DNA of 64,000 nt from Oxynema aestuarii AP17 (GTDB lineage: Bacteria; Cyanobacteriota; Cyanobacteriia; Cyanobacteriales; Laspinemataceae), in the NCBI RefSeq assembly GCF_012295525.1, contig NZ_CP051167.1:5129501-5193500 (forward strand). Direction: 5' to 3'. Below are positions 51,262-60,363 of the stretch, piece after piece. Below the pieces are notes generated by a model that saw nothing but the letters and a program-made list of their open reading frames with translations, did not search any database and was not told the origin of the DNA. Numbering within the stretch: position 1 is the stretch's first letter; each line of letters opens with the position of its first letter. A program made the translations under genes and the position numbers.

Positions 51262-51753
51262 TAACGGCAAGCATCAACAAACGTCAGTTATTGTGGTTTC
51301 AAATAAGAATGAGACAAAATATCTGTGTAGAGGTGATTCGCGAATCACCTCTACAGGGTGTGGGTCAACTCACTCTTAAAGGCGCTGTAAATACCAGAAT
51401 CTGTCTCAATCTAAATTGACGGCAATAATAACGGCAAGCATCAACGAACGTCAGTTATTGTGGTTTCAAATAAGAATAAGACAAAATATCTGTGTAGAGG
51501 TGATTCGCGAATCACCTCTACAGGGTGTGGGTCAACTCACTCTTAAAGGCGCTGTAAATGCCAGAATCTGTCTCAATCTAAATTGACGGCAATAATAACG
51601 GCAAGCATCAACGAACGTCAGTTATTGTGGTTTCAAATAAGAATAAGACAAAATATCTGTGTAGAGGTGATTCGCGAATCACCTCTACAGGGTGTGGGTC
51701 AACTCACTCTTAAAGGCGCTGTAAATGCCAGAATCTGTCTTAATCTAAATTGA
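51251..51753. repeat. Three 167-bp tandem repeats with a perfect 28-bp palindrome each
   Basis: Copies start at 51251, 51418 and 51585 (GACGGCAATAATAACGGCAA) and differ at few bases. Each contains GTAGAGGTGATTCG followed by its exact reverse complement (51327-51354, 51494-51521, 51661-51688). The first 11 bases of copy 1 are the 3' end of the pentapeptide gene, so the duplication began at the gene's end. The palindrome class is common in cyanobacteria as a small mobile-like repeat. This is not a CRISPR array: units are too long and not separated by unique spacers. Confidence 0.92.
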
Positions 51754-51790
51754 AATGACTATACTCTTTGAAAGAAGTATTACACTTGGC

Positions 51791-52033
51791 TCAATTGACC
51801 TCGAACTGCTGTTCGAGCATCAGTCTCAACAGCAGGGATTCGAGTGACTGGAGGTTATGAGGATCTTCGGAACTCTTGCAGCGTTGTAGTTTTTGGTGCA
51901 GTTCGTGGGGAGAGTAGCGAGCGGCGACAGCTCGAATCTGAGGTTTCATTGCTTCGAGGGTTTCCCCACTCAAATGCGCGGAAAGGTTAAGAAATTCAGT
52001 TTCTAAATCGGCGATCGCGTCGTCTAAATCCAT
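51791..52033 (-). CDS. Small 80-aa helical protein
   Basis: 80 aa from MDLDDAIADLETEFLNLSAH, with GGGTGA before it; three upstream codons (GTG, ATG, TTT) are also open. All-helical: LSGETLEAMKPQIRAVAARY, SPHELHQKLQRC and LQSLESLLLRLMLEQQFEVN. No known motif. It lies between sigF (upstream, same strand) and the tandem repeats. Unknown function. Confidence 0.6.
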   Translation of the reverse strand: MDLDDAIADLETEFLNLSAHLSGETLEAMKPQIRAVAARYSPHELHQKLQRCKSSEDPHNLQSLESLLLRLMLEQQFEVN

Positions 52034-52127
52034 AAACATCACCCGTCAAATACGATTAATTAGTTCCTCTTTAAACGTCAGGGGAATCCGGAACTTCACA
52101 AATATTTAAAAATTTTTTCAAAACGCC

Positions 52128-52163
52128 AAAAAGCGCGTGCAGTCTAAAACTGCCGCGCTTTTG
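52128..52163 (-). terminator. sigF terminator
   Basis: Minus-strand stem AAAAGCGCG(G)CAGT / ACTGCACGCGCTTTT with a short loop, then TTTGG. It lies 79 bp after the sigF stop codon. Confidence 0.8.
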
Positions 52164-52241
52164 TCGGTGAATCAATTTAGGGATCCTTAGAGCCAACTCG
52201 GGCGATCGCCCGCTATTTTAAAAGAACTGAAACCCGCTATT

Positions 52242-53015
52242 TTAAAGGTTTGTCCCCATCATCTGCTTGAGGGCGTCGAGTCCTTTTTTCACCCGGCGGG
52301 AAACGGTCACCGCACTGATTCCGAGGCGTTCGGCGGTTTCCTTTTGAGTCAAATCGTAGAGAAACACGAACTCTAACACGTGACGGGTGCGTTCTTCCAA
52401 ATTGGCTAAAGCCTGTTGCAAGCGGATGCGGTCTTCCTGGGCCAGTTGAAAACTGCGATATCCCGGATCGGGAACCAACTCGCCGAGAGAGGCGGCGCCT
52501 TCTTCTTCATCGACCACGGGAGCATCTAAACTCAGAGGCGCGCGGTTGCGACAGGCGAGCTTGATCTCGTGCCATTCGTTTAAAGGAATTCCCAATCCTT
52601 CGGCGATTTCCGCATCGGAAGGATGGCGGTTGAGTTCGACTTGCAGCTTTTGAACGACTTTTGCCGCCTGACGTTGGAGGGTCAGCCAGTTGCGCGGAAT
52701 GCGAACCGAAGGGCTTTTATCGCGCAGGTAGTGCTGGATTTCCCCACGAATGTAAGGAACGGCAAACGAACTGAAGGCATGACCTTTAGACAGGTCGAAG
52801 CGTTCGATCGCCCGAATCAGTCCCAAACAGCCGACCTGAAGCAGATCGTCGTAGTTTTCGGGACATTGCTGCATCCAGTGATGCACTTCTTTTCTTACCA
52901 AACCGAAGTTGAGCTGTACGAGTTCGTTACGAACCTCGGTTGAAGGAGACTGCTCGTATTGACGCAGCAGCTCTAAACTTTCGCGTTTGACTTCTTTGGA
53001 GACTGTTGTCAGCAT
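52242..53015 (-). CDS. sigF: Group 3 RNA polymerase sigma factor SigF
   Basis: 257 aa. Sigma region 2: VQLNFGLVRKEVHHWMQQCP, YDDLLQVGCLGLIRAIERFD (2.1-2.2) and GHAFSSFAVPYIRGEIQHYL (2.3-2.4, -10 recognition). Region 3: SVRIPRNWLTLQRQAAKVVQ. Region 4: TQKETAERLGISAVTVSRRV, the -35 helix-turn-helix. No region 1.1, as in group 3 factors. In cyanobacteria SigF drives motility and pilus genes. Start at MLTTVSKEVKRESL. The STAS gene 2 kb away could code a partner antagonist of a SigF-like control loop (inference, no anti-sigma gene seen). Confidence 0.92.
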   Translation of the reverse strand: MLTTVSKEVKRESLELLRQYEQSPSTEVRNELVQLNFGLVRKEVHHWMQQCPENYDDLLQVGCLGLIRAIERFDLSKGHAFSSFAVPYIRGEIQHYLRDKSPSVRIPRNWLTLQRQAAKVVQKLQVELNRHPSDAEIAEGLGIPLNEWHEIKLACRNRAPLSLDAPVVDEEEGAASLGELVPDPGYRSFQLAQEDRIRLQQALANLEERTRHVLEFVFLYDLTQKETAERLGISAVTVSRRVKKGLDALKQMMGTNL

Positions 53016-53544
53016 TTAGACACCCCAGTTGGTAGAATCCCCTAGTCTAGTGTGGTCCAATATCGTCGAACGAGCTGTGATCCTCGGCACAGAGAAAAAA
53101 CAAAGGCTTTGGCGATCGCCCGAGTGGCTCGCTCGATCGCTCGCTTGCGAACTCGATCCTCCGATGGGGTGGGTTCGCTGGCGCGCGGCAGGCGATCGCC
53201 TCCGTACTCAGGCGCTTTGCAGTTGAAATTTGCAGTTGGAATAATGATTTAACAATTTTAGCCCGATTGGGGGACGACAGCGCGCCCCTCCGCCCACATT
53301 AGCAATTGAATGCAATTTATATTCAGAAAAATTTATAAAGATTTTTGAGCAATTCCCGGTTATTTTGTCCGCAAAGACAGTCTGTGTGAGGGATTGACCG
53401 GGCGATCGCCCGACGGCGATCGATATGAAGCGATGTTAAGAATTCCGCAGATCGGGGAATCCTCGCGGGGGAGGCGATCGGCAAAAAATCCCCCCCGAGT
53501 CCGCCAAAGGGATGCCAACTACAGTTGCAAATGGTAAATTAGCT
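53016..53544. other. Non-coding stretch upstream of sigF and the tnpB fragment
   Basis: About 530 bp. AT-rich at 53230-53400, GC-rich beyond. It should hold the sigF promoter on the minus strand. Two 62-66 codon frames near 53040 overlap and have no family features. Confidence 0.35.
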
Positions 53545-53889
53545 GGATAAAGTCGCCAAATTAAGCGAGGGATGTTGCGAAAAGATTGTGTAGATACTGC
53601 CTTCGGACAATTTCTGTCTCTGACGGAATGGGTGTGCTGGAAACGGGGAGTCTACTTTGCTAAAGTCAACCCCAACGGCACCAGTCAAACCTGTCCATCC
53701 TGCCTTGCTACGGCGAGCAAAGGGTTGGAAGTCAGAGAGTATCATTGTCCTGAGTGTGGATATCGAACGCATCGTGACCATGCCGCAGCAGAGATGGTTT
53801 TGCGTCGTGGACTAGAAAACGTAGTAACCCAGGGACTCTGGGGAACGGAAACCGCCTGTCAAGTCGGTCTGTCGGGGTCTATGACCTAG
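53545..53889 (+). pseudogene. tnpB: tnpB fragment (C-terminal third)
   Basis: About 110 codons matching the 12.5-kb tnpB from RGMLR onwards: RKDCVDTAFGQFLSLTEWVC, WKRGVYFAKVNPNGTSQTCP, the zinc ribbon CPSC...CPEC and YRTHRDHAAAEMVLRRGLEN. The RuvC-I and RuvC-II parts are missing. Here HRDHAAAEMV is uninterrupted, which shows that the 12.5-kb copy has an 8-residue insert at this point. A 5'-truncated relic with an intact right end. Confidence 0.85.
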
Positions 53890-53974
53890 ATAAGTGGCGT
53901 GGGGCCCGAAGACCCAATCGTGAGGTTGGGAAGCCCGCGCTGTAATCTTTGATTCAGCGTCGGGAGGATGTCAC
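53890..53974 (+). ncRNA. Right end and putative omega RNA of the tnpB fragment
   Basis: TGAGGTTGGGAAGCCCGCGC TGTA, loop, TCAGCGTCGGGAGGATGTCAC, the same as at 12.4 kb. The sequence after TCAC (53975 on, GGAACGTTCAACACC) would be the guide. A transcript may still be made though the gene is truncated. Confidence 0.5.
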
Positions 53975-54056
53975 GGAACGTTCAACACCAAAGCCTTGAA
54001 TTTGGACGAAAATGATTTTGGGATAGACTTATAGCAAATTGGAGCTGCCAACGATC

Positions 54057-54614
54057 GTGAGCCAATCTGAAACGCCAACCGTCCAATCCTTGCAAGCAGA
54101 AGTCGCTCGCCTGCGCGAAGACTTACAAATGAAAGACCAACTCGTACAGCAACTGTCTCAAGAACTGTTTCGCTTGGTCAAAAGCAACGCCAACCCGATT
54201 CTCAACCAGCAGGTGCCCGAAGAATATCTCGAACAAATGCGCCTGCTGCGCGAACAGATGCAAGGGTTTGAAGAACAAGTCGATTTCTACCAAGAACAAA
54301 TCGCCAATCGCGACGGCGAGATCTACCAACTGCGCCAGTCCGTTCAGGAACTGACCGACCGTTCCCGGATGCTCGAACAAGTCGTCCAAGAACTCCCCGA
54401 AATCTATCGGGCCAAATTTGCCGAACGGATGGCCCCGGTCAAAGAAAAAGTCGAAAAACTCCAGCGAGAAAATCGCCAACTCCACGCCGAACTGCAAAGC
54501 GTCAGCTACCGTTTGGCGCTCAGAAGTCGGCGACAGTCCGGCAATCTGGAATTGCCGAAATTGTCTGGAGGTCAAGGACCCGATATCAGTTTGCCCTCGA
54601 TGGGGAACGCTTAA
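54057..54614 (+). CDS. Coiled-coil protein, cyanobacterial
   Basis: 185 aa from a GTG (VSQSETPTVQSLQAEV); a TTG six codons earlier is possible. Residues about 10-150 are one long coiled coil: LQAEVARLREDLQMKDQLVQ, EEYLEQMRLLREQMQGFEEQ, VDFYQEQIANRDGEIYQLRQ, ERMAPVKEKVEKLQRENRQL. The last 30 residues are basic then Gly/Ser/Pro-rich. No catalytic motif. Probably a structural or adaptor protein. Upstream gene is the tnpB fragment; no operon. Confidence 0.72.
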   Translation: MSQSETPTVQSLQAEVARLREDLQMKDQLVQQLSQELFRLVKSNANPILNQQVPEEYLEQMRLLREQMQGFEEQVDFYQEQIANRDGEIYQLRQSVQELTDRSRMLEQVVQELPEIYRAKFAERMAPVKEKVEKLQRENRQLHAELQSVSYRLALRSRRQSGNLELPKLSGGQGPDISLPSMGNA

Positions 54615-54941
54615 ACGGGTTTTCATGGGTTTCCGGGGTAGACGCACGCGGGAGTTGACCGTCGCCGAACCTACCCCTTTTTCTCGTGCGCGCGGTGGAT
54701 GGGGGTCTTGGTTCGTTGACCGATCGCCCGGAACGATCGCCCGTAGCAAGGACCCGGTTGAGGCTCAGGTGAAGAGAAGAAGCCAACCGGAAGCACGAGG
54801 CGTATTCAGAAGCCTATTGAACTGTTCAAATTTTGTGAATCTTATTCGAGATCGTTGGAAGTTCTGACGGGAAGGCGAGCGATCGCGTTCGGCTTACTTG
54901 TCCCGTAACGTAGCACCCCGATAGCATGGAGAAAAGTAGAT
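54615..54941. other. Spacer between the coiled-coil and STAS genes
   Basis: About 330 bp between convergent genes, GC-rich in its first half. No terminator-grade stem-loop and no gene recognised. Confidence 0.35.
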
Positions 54942-55316
54942 TCAAGCGGCGATTAAATCTCGCTTGGTTTTGAGTAAGATCCCTTCTGCGTGCAGAAAGT
55001 CGGCCATCGCTTCGTAGTTGTCGAAAATTTCAAAGACGAGATCGAGTTGACTGATTTCAAAAATGACCCGCACGCTGGCTTTGAGATTGAACAAAACGAG
55101 ACGAGAACCGCGATCGCGCGCCGTTCTCAGGGTACCGACCAACGCAAACAACCCCGAACTATCGGCAAAGGAGACATCGCCCATGTCGATGGCGAATAAA
55201 CGGACGCGCTCCGGACGATTTTGTAGCACTTGTTGGTGCAATTGATTTCCCGTCTGAGAGTCCAAGCGCTCGGACAAGTGAAGCACGACGGGTTCAATCG
55301 ATTTTTGAGACGCCAC
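54942..55316 (-). CDS. STAS-domain protein (anti-sigma factor antagonist-like)
   Basis: 124 aa. One STAS domain: VVLHLSERLDSQTGNQLHQQ, LFAIDMGDVSFADSSGLFAL with the Ser after Asp (residue 53) that is phosphorylated in SpoIIAA-type proteins, and GSRLVLFNLKASVRVIFEIS. It would bind or release a kinase/anti-sigma partner depending on that phosphate. No RsbW-like kinase is in the window. Cyanobacteria have several such proteins in partner-switching circuits. sigF lies 2 kb away; a link is only positional. The 300 bp upstream to dedA hold no other gene. Confidence 0.9.
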   Translation of the reverse strand: MASQKSIEPVVLHLSERLDSQTGNQLHQQVLQNRPERVRLFAIDMGDVSFADSSGLFALVGTLRTARDRGSRLVLFNLKASVRVIFEISQLDLVFEIFDNYEAMADFLHAEGILLKTKRDLIAA

Positions 55317-55619
55317 AGTTACACCTCAAACGGTATGATTAAAGAGAGTGCTATTGCTGCTCGACGCAAACAGCAACTAAATACACACCTCTATAGCATG
55401 AAAGGTTTTTAAAAAAACTGGGTTGCCAGTTATCACATCGCCGTTGTGTTTTCGATCGCGGCGATCGCCTAAAACCTTGCGGTAAAACCCCTCGAACTGT
55501 CGAGGCGATCGCCCCGGCTTTGCAGATACGGTAAACCGCGCTACCGACAAGATTGACAGGATTGCCTGATTTGCGCCAAGATGTTAAAGAATCGTCAAGC
55601 TTTGTAAAGGCTGTGTTGC

Positions 55620-56249
55620 ATGTCGGTTGAGCTTTTTTCGCTAGAAACCCTCAAAGAAATCGCGCATCAATACGGCTACTGGGCAGTTTTTCTAGGGATA
55701 ACATTAGAGAATGCAGGCATTCCTCTTCCCGGAGAAACCATTACGCTCGTGGGAGGTTTCCTCGCCGGAAGTGGGGAATTAAATTACTGGTTCGTCCTCC
55801 TTAGCGCGATCGCCGGAGCCGTTTTAGGAGATAACTTCGGTTATTGGATTGGCAAAACAGGAGGGTGGCCCCTTCTGGTCAGTCTTTCTCGTTTATTTCG
55901 TATTTCAGAAGATAAATTACTTTCCGTTAAAGATCGCTTTAGCGAGAATGCAGCTCAAGCCGTATTTTTAGGAAGATTTGTTGCCCTCCTGCGTATTTTT
56001 GCAGGCCCGCTAGCGGGAATTTCCCAAATGCCCTATCAGCAATTTTTTCTATGTAACATGGCAGGGGCGAGCTTATGGGCCACTGTTATGGTCAGTTTGT
56101 CATTTTTTATTGGCGAACTGATTCCCTTAGATCAGTTGGTAACCAGCGTTGCTAAATTTGCGGTTTTTGCTTTAGTCGTCGTTTTAGCATGGTTCGTGAT
56201 TCCGCCGTTATTAGAGGCACGCAGTGCCGCAGAAGAACTCGATCCCTAA
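55620..56249 (+). CDS. DedA-family membrane protein
   Basis: 209 aa, about five membrane segments. Family motifs: YWAVFLGITLENAGIPLPGE near residue 20 and GDNFGYWIGKTGGWPLL, then FLGRFVALLRIFAGPLAGIS near 125, the conserved GRFxxxxRxxxGxxAG motif. DedA proteins move or flip polyprenyl phosphate or phosphatidyl lipids and help hold membrane potential. Start follows AAAGG. It is convergent with argG over a shared terminator. Confidence 0.93.
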   Translation: MSVELFSLETLKEIAHQYGYWAVFLGITLENAGIPLPGETITLVGGFLAGSGELNYWFVLLSAIAGAVLGDNFGYWIGKTGGWPLLVSLSRLFRISEDKLLSVKDRFSENAAQAVFLGRFVALLRIFAGPLAGISQMPYQQFFLCNMAGASLWATVMVSLSFFIGELIPLDQLVTSVAKFAVFALVVVLAWFVIPPLLEARSAAEELDP

Positions 56250-56297
56250 TCGAGGGAGCATCTACAGAATTTTCCCAACCCTTATTTAAGTCAAAAG

Positions 56298-56356
56298 AAA
56301 AAGGCAAAATCTTAAGGTTGAATCGAGTCAATCGAACCGATGAGATTTTGCCTTTT
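56298..56356. terminator. Bidirectional terminator between dedA and argG
   Basis: AAAAGGCAAAATCT (56299-56312) pairs exactly with AGATTTTGCCTTTT (56343-56356), enclosing a 30-base loop that itself can pair partly. T-rich on both strands. Confidence 0.85.
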
Positions 56357-56393
56357 ATATCGATCGTATCGAGGGCGATCGCCCAACTTTAAC

Positions 56394-57596
56394 TTAACCG
56401 CGCAACTTTTGCGACCAAACCCGCGTGGGGAGACCCCACACGTAAATAAACCCTTCTGCGGCTTTGTGATCGAACTGGTCGTCGGCGCCGTAAGTTGCCA
56501 AATCCGGCGTATACAAAGACTGTTCCGACTGACGGCCCACAATCGTCGCATTGCCTTTAAACAACTTGACCCGCACCGTTCCCGAGACTTGCTCCTGAGT
56601 CTTGATAATGAAGGCATCCAGAGCATCTTTGAGCGGGTGATACCACAAGCCGTTATAAATCAACTGGCTGTAAGTTTCCTCGATCCCGCGCTTGTAGAGA
56701 GTCACGTCTTTCGTCAACGTGAGACTTTCGAGATCGCGGTGGGCGTGAATGAGTAACAACAAGGCTGGTGTTTCGTAAATTTCGCGAGATTTAATCCCCA
56801 CCAGACGGTTTTCGACCATATCGATGCGCCCGATGCCATGACGGCCCGCCAAGGTGTTGAGTTCGCTCACCAACGCTACCGGATCCAATGCTTTACCGTT
56901 GACGGCGGTGGGCAGCCCTTGAGTAAAGGTGATTTCGACATATTCCGGTTCGTCCGGAGTGTCGGCGATCGCCTTTGTCATGACAAAAATTTCTTCCAGA
57001 GGTTCGGTCCACGGATCCTCCAACGGCCCGGCTTCAATACTGCGACCGAGCAAGTTGCGATCGATACTGTACGGCGACGACTTCTTGACCGGGGCCGGAA
57101 TCCCAAAGCGTTCGCCGTATTCGATCGTCTGTTCCCGACTCATCCCCCATTCCCGGGCGGGCGCGAGGACTTTCAAATCCGGATTGAGCGCCGCAATCGA
57201 CACGTCAAAGCGCACCTGGTCGTTCCCTTTCCCGGTACAGCCGTGGGCGACCGCATCGGCGCCGTATTTATCGGCGGCATCGACTAAAAGTTTAGCAATC
57301 AACGGTCTGGCTAAAGCGGTCGAAAGGGGATAGCGATTTTCGTAGAGTGCATTGGCTTGAATCGCTGGAAATGCGTAGTCTTTGACAAAAACTTCGGTTG
57401 CATCGGCCACCAGAGATTCACTCGCCCCATATTTGAGGGCTTTTTCTTTAATCGGTCCGAGTTCTTCCCCTTGCCCGAGATCGGCGGCTAAGGTAATGAC
57501 TTCTTCAACCCCCCATTCGTTTTTGAGGTAAGGAATGCAAACGGTCGTATCGACACCGCCCGAATAGGCTAATACAACTTTGGTAGCGCGACCCAT
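56394..57596 (-). CDS. argG: Argininosuccinate synthase
   Basis: 400 aa, usual length. ATP-binding P-loop [18 protein letters not shown] at residue 10, then [40 protein letters not shown] near 115, and [40 protein letters not shown]. It joins citrulline and aspartate with ATP. The SGGVDT carries Val where many have Leu. Monocistronic; argH is at the other end of the window. Confidence 0.97.
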   Translation of the reverse strand: MGRATKVVLAYSGGVDTTVCIPYLKNEWGVEEVITLAADLGQGEELGPIKEKALKYGASESLVADATEVFVKDYAFPAIQANALYENRYPLSTALARPLIAKLLVDAADKYGADAVAHGCTGKGNDQVRFDVSIAALNPDLKVLAPAREWGMSREQTIEYGERFGIPAPVKKSSPYSIDRNLLGRSIEAGPLEDPWTEPLEEIFVMTKAIADTPDEPEYVEITFTQGLPTAVNGKALDPVALVSELNTLAGRHGIGRIDMVENRLVGIKSREIYETPALLLLIHAHRDLESLTLTKDVTLYKRGIEETYSQLIYNGLWYHPLKDALDAFIIKTQEQVSGTVRVKLFKGNATIVGRQSEQSLYTPDLATYGADDQFDHKAAEGFIYVWGLPTRVWSQKLRG

Positions 57597-57783
57597 AGTT
57601 TCTTGTTCTCCTCAAAGCACCAGTCCTCTATTATCGGGTAATTTTTAACGATTGATGTCAGGAGTTATGCAGATTGTTGAATTTGGCCTCGGTTGCGGCC
57701 AAATTTTGCCGGGACGGGAGGGAATCCAACATACTGGGACAATGGGTGAGGGGGCAATCGGTGTGTTTTACCTGGGGGCGTTC

Positions 57784-57831
57784 GCGAAGGATCTCCCCAG
57801 GACAATCGCGAAGGGTCTCCCCAGGACAATC
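57784..57831. repeat. Two 24-bp tandem repeats before a glycosyltransferase gene
   Basis: GCGAAGG(A/G)TCTCCCCAGG ACAATC twice in a row (57784-57807 and 57808-57831), one base differing. In frame with the downstream gene they would encode a repeated DLPRTIAK/GLPRTIAP, but probably lie before the true start. Confidence 0.8.
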
Positions 57832-57867
57832 GCTCCTGTCAGTCGTTCACAAATTAGGGATGAAACT

Positions 57868-58830
57868 GTGTTGGTCAGCGTAATTATTCCAACGTTCGAT
57901 CGCCGCCCGATTTTAGCAAAATGTCTCGCGGCTTTGGAAGCTCAAACCGTTTCGGAGTCGGGGGTTGCCGATTATGAAGTCATCGTCGTAGACGACGGGT
58001 CCACAGACGAGACGATCGCCTATTTAGAAGCGAATCGCGATCGCTATCCTCACGTTCGCTGTTTTTCTCAATCCCATCGCGGTCCGGCTGCCGCCCGGAA
58101 TTTGGGCTTAGAAAAAGCCACTGGAGAAACGATCGTCTTTATCGATAGCGATTTGGTCGTCACCGAGCATTTTTTGCAAGCCCACCTCGATGCACTCCAC
58201 GCCGCCTCAGTTCGCTCGGGCAGCGATCGCCTGTTTACTTACGGGCGCGTTATTAATACGAATAACTTTGACAATCCTACCGCAGAACCTTATAAAATTA
58301 CGGATTTTTCGGCAGCTTATTTTGCCACGGGAAACGTGGCGATCGCCCGTAAATGGTTGGATGCCGTCGGCGGATTCGATCCTCGGTTTCAACAGTACGG
58401 CTGGGAAGATTTAGAACTCGGCGTCCGTCTCAAAAAACAATTGGGATTGAAATTAGTTAAATGTCCGCAAGCCGTCGGCTACCACTGGCATCCGCCCTTT
58501 TGCCTCGACGATTTGCCTCGGGCGATCGACCGCGAAATCGAACGCGGCAGAATGGGGGTTTTATTCTATCAAAAACATCCCACCTGGGACGTTAAAATGA
58601 TGATTCAAATGACTTGGTTGCATCGGGTACTGTGGGGAGTGCTGTCTTTGGGAGGACGCTTGAACGAGCGATCGATGGCGGGACTGTTGCAATGGGCGAT
58701 CGATCGCGGTCACGCTCAAATTGCCTTAGAACTCTCTCGAATTTTTTTAAATTGGTATAACGTCCAAGCAGTTTATGCCGCCTACCATGCCACCTTTGCC
58801 CGCCAACGAGCCACCAACAAGCGGAAATGA
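57868..58830 (+). CDS. Family 2 glycosyltransferase
   Basis: 320 aa from a GTG at VLVSVIIPTFDRRPILAKCL; the frame is open 72 codons upstream, but that part is low-complexity and includes the 24-bp repeats. GT-A features: VIIPTFDRR, DYEVIVVDDGSTDETIAYLE, AARNLGLEKATGETIVFIDS D with the DxD-like DSD metal site, and FDPRFQQYGWEDLELGVRLK with the ED acceptor motif. The C-terminal ~90 residues are helical with a short hydrophobic stretch. Cytoplasmic side. Donor and acceptor unknown. Located between argG and the second TnpB element. Confidence 0.88.
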   Translation: MLVSVIIPTFDRRPILAKCLAALEAQTVSESGVADYEVIVVDDGSTDETIAYLEANRDRYPHVRCFSQSHRGPAAARNLGLEKATGETIVFIDSDLVVTEHFLQAHLDALHAASVRSGSDRLFTYGRVINTNNFDNPTAEPYKITDFSAAYFATGNVAIARKWLDAVGGFDPRFQQYGWEDLELGVRLKKQLGLKLVKCPQAVGYHWHPPFCLDDLPRAIDREIERGRMGVLFYQKHPTWDVKMMIQMTWLHRVLWGVLSLGGRLNERSMAGLLQWAIDRGHAQIALELSRIFLNWYNVQAVYAAYHATFARQRATNKRK

Positions 58831-58866
58831 ACCATTGCCAACCCAGCTCATTTCATGAAACCGGAA

Positions 58867-58980
58867 AGTGAACTACCGCTATTGAATCAAAGATTACAAT
58901 AGCGGCTTCCGTCTTCACTGGGGACTGCGCTAGATAGAACTGAAGTTCTACCACCTCGTCTTAGATCCCCTCCAAGGGCA
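58867..58980 (-). ncRNA. Right end and putative omega RNA of copy 2
   Basis: The same right-end hairpin and 3' tnpB region as copy 1, with the loop written GAATCAAAGATTACA instead of GTAATCTTTGATTCA (the loop is inverted). The guide would begin at 58866 and read downwards (TTCCGGTTTCATGAAATG). Confidence 0.5.
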
Positions 58981-60113
58981 GTAGAGCGAGTTCCTAACTC
59001 TAATATCCGTAAGCCTTCATTTTTGAGATTAATGGCGGCATTGATATCCCTGTCATGACGAGTTTGGCAATGTTCGCAAGTCCAACTTCTTACATCAAGA
59101 GACAAGCTTTTGATTTGATTGAGACATGCATGGCAAGTTTTAGAAGAAGGAAAAAATCGATCGACTTCTAGATACACTTTTCCTTCTGATTCAGCCTTGT
59201 ACTTTAACATCGTACAAAACATCCCCCAACCGACATCACTAATCGCTTTGGCGAGTTTGTGATTGCGAACCATGCCTATCCCCCCTTTAGTTCCCCCCTT
59301 ATTAAGGGGGGTTAGGGGGGATTCGACCACAATCACTTGGTTTTCGTTCACTATCTTACGGGATAGCTTGTGGAGAAAATCTTCACGACAGCGACTTATT
59401 TTGGTGTGAATCTTGGCAACTTTTACCCGCGATTTATTGCGGTTGTTGCTGCCTTTCCTTTTTCGAGCGTGTTTTTGCTGTTTTCTTTTTAGGTTTCGCG
59501 CGTGTTTATCAAAATGCTTGGGATTATTATATTTCGACCCCTCACTGGTAATTGCAAAATCGGTCAGCCCTAAATCAATGCCAATTGCTTTTCCTTCAGT
59601 TGAGAGGAGGGGAGGTTCTTTTTTACCCTCTACCAAAACTGAAGCATAATATTTACCATCTGGATTTTTGGAGAGGGTTACAGTTTTGATTTTTCCCTCA
59701 AAACTTCGATGCTGACGACAACGCACTAACCCAACTTTAGGCAGTTTGATGTAATTTCCCTCAAACTTAACATTTTGAGGATAACTGATAGATTGCCTTC
59801 CCTGCTTGGATTTGAATCGGGGTAATTTTGCCCGTTTCTCAAAGAAGTTTCGATAAGCGGTTGATAAGTTCAACGCCACGACTTGCAAGCATTGGGAATA
59901 GACATCTTCTTTAAGCCAAGGGTGTTCCTTTTTGAGGGCAGGTAATAATCCCTGAAGATAACCCCTTGATAAACCTTTTCCGGTCGCTCGATAAGTCTCT
60001 TGGCACAAATTTAACGCATAGTTCCAATACCAACGACAGCAACCAAAGCTCTTGGCTAAAGTCGCTTGTTGCTCGGGGGTTGGATAGATGCGGTATTTGT
60101 ACGCCTTGAACAT
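58887..60113 (-). CDS. tnpB: RNA-guided endonuclease TnpB, copy 2
   Basis: 408 aa. Same layout as copy 1: AIGIDLGLTDF, VIVVES, CHACLNQ...CEHCQ and RHDRDINAAINL with all three acidic residues kept, and the same SPLTPLNKGGTKGGIG insert after the RuvC-II Glu. About a dozen substitutions set it apart from copy 1 (for example THEQQ/TPEQQ, GDLQG/GYLQG, KEGVY/KEDVY). The divergence shows the copies did not part very recently. Confidence 0.92.
   Translation of the reverse strand: MFKAYKYRIYPTPEQQATLAKSFGCCRWYWNYALNLCQETYRATGKGLSRGYLQGLLPALKKEHPWLKEDVYSQCLQVVALNLSTAYRNFFEKRAKLPRFKSKQGRQSISYPQNVKFEGNYIKLPKVGLVRCRQHRSFEGKIKTVTLSKNPDGKYYASVLVEGKKEPPLLSTEGKAIGIDLGLTDFAITSEGSKYNNPKHFDKHARNLKRKQQKHARKRKGSNNRNKSRVKVAKIHTKISRCREDFLHKLSRKIVNENQVIVVESPLTPLNKGGTKGGIGMVRNHKLAKAISDVGWGMFCTMLKYKAESEGKVYLEVDRFFPSSKTCHACLNQIKSLSLDVRSWTCEHCQTRHDRDINAAINLKNEGLRILELGTRSTALGGDLRRGGRTSVLSSAVPSEDGSRYCNL
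59280..59320. repeat. C-run/G-run palindromic repeat inside tnpB copy 2
   Basis: Same 41-nt palindrome and same position in the frame as at 18311-18351. Confidence 0.8.
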
Positions 60114-60363
60114 TATCGCCGATATAGCCAGATGATAAGATTATAACTGATTTGCCGAAGAGTCGCTTTCATCCCACGATTCACCTTCGGTAGAATCGGG
60201 GAATTCCCGCTCCCATTGTTAAAACGGTAAACTTGCCATTTCGTGTTACCCTAGGAAAGTTGTCTAATCTCGCACATCCGGGACTTCGGGTGTTTCCGGC
60301 GCTGGCGACTGGAAATCCGCTCGGATGGAGGATTAACCCGAACTTCAAGGAGTTACTAACCTT

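Larger units (their letters stand above)
58867..60217 (-). mobile_element. TnpB-only IS200/IS605-type element, copy 2 (1351 bp)
   Basis: Same length and same ends as copy 1 (17898-19248), inserted after TTTTAAC in minus-strand sense and followed at the right end by TTCCGGTTTC. It lies between the GT2 gene and rpsB and breaks no gene that I can see. Only tnpB is carried. Confidence 0.88.

Noticed and set aside
51251-51753. Repeats as a CRISPR array
   Set aside because: Units are 167 bp and near identical end to end, with no unique spacers and no cas genes.
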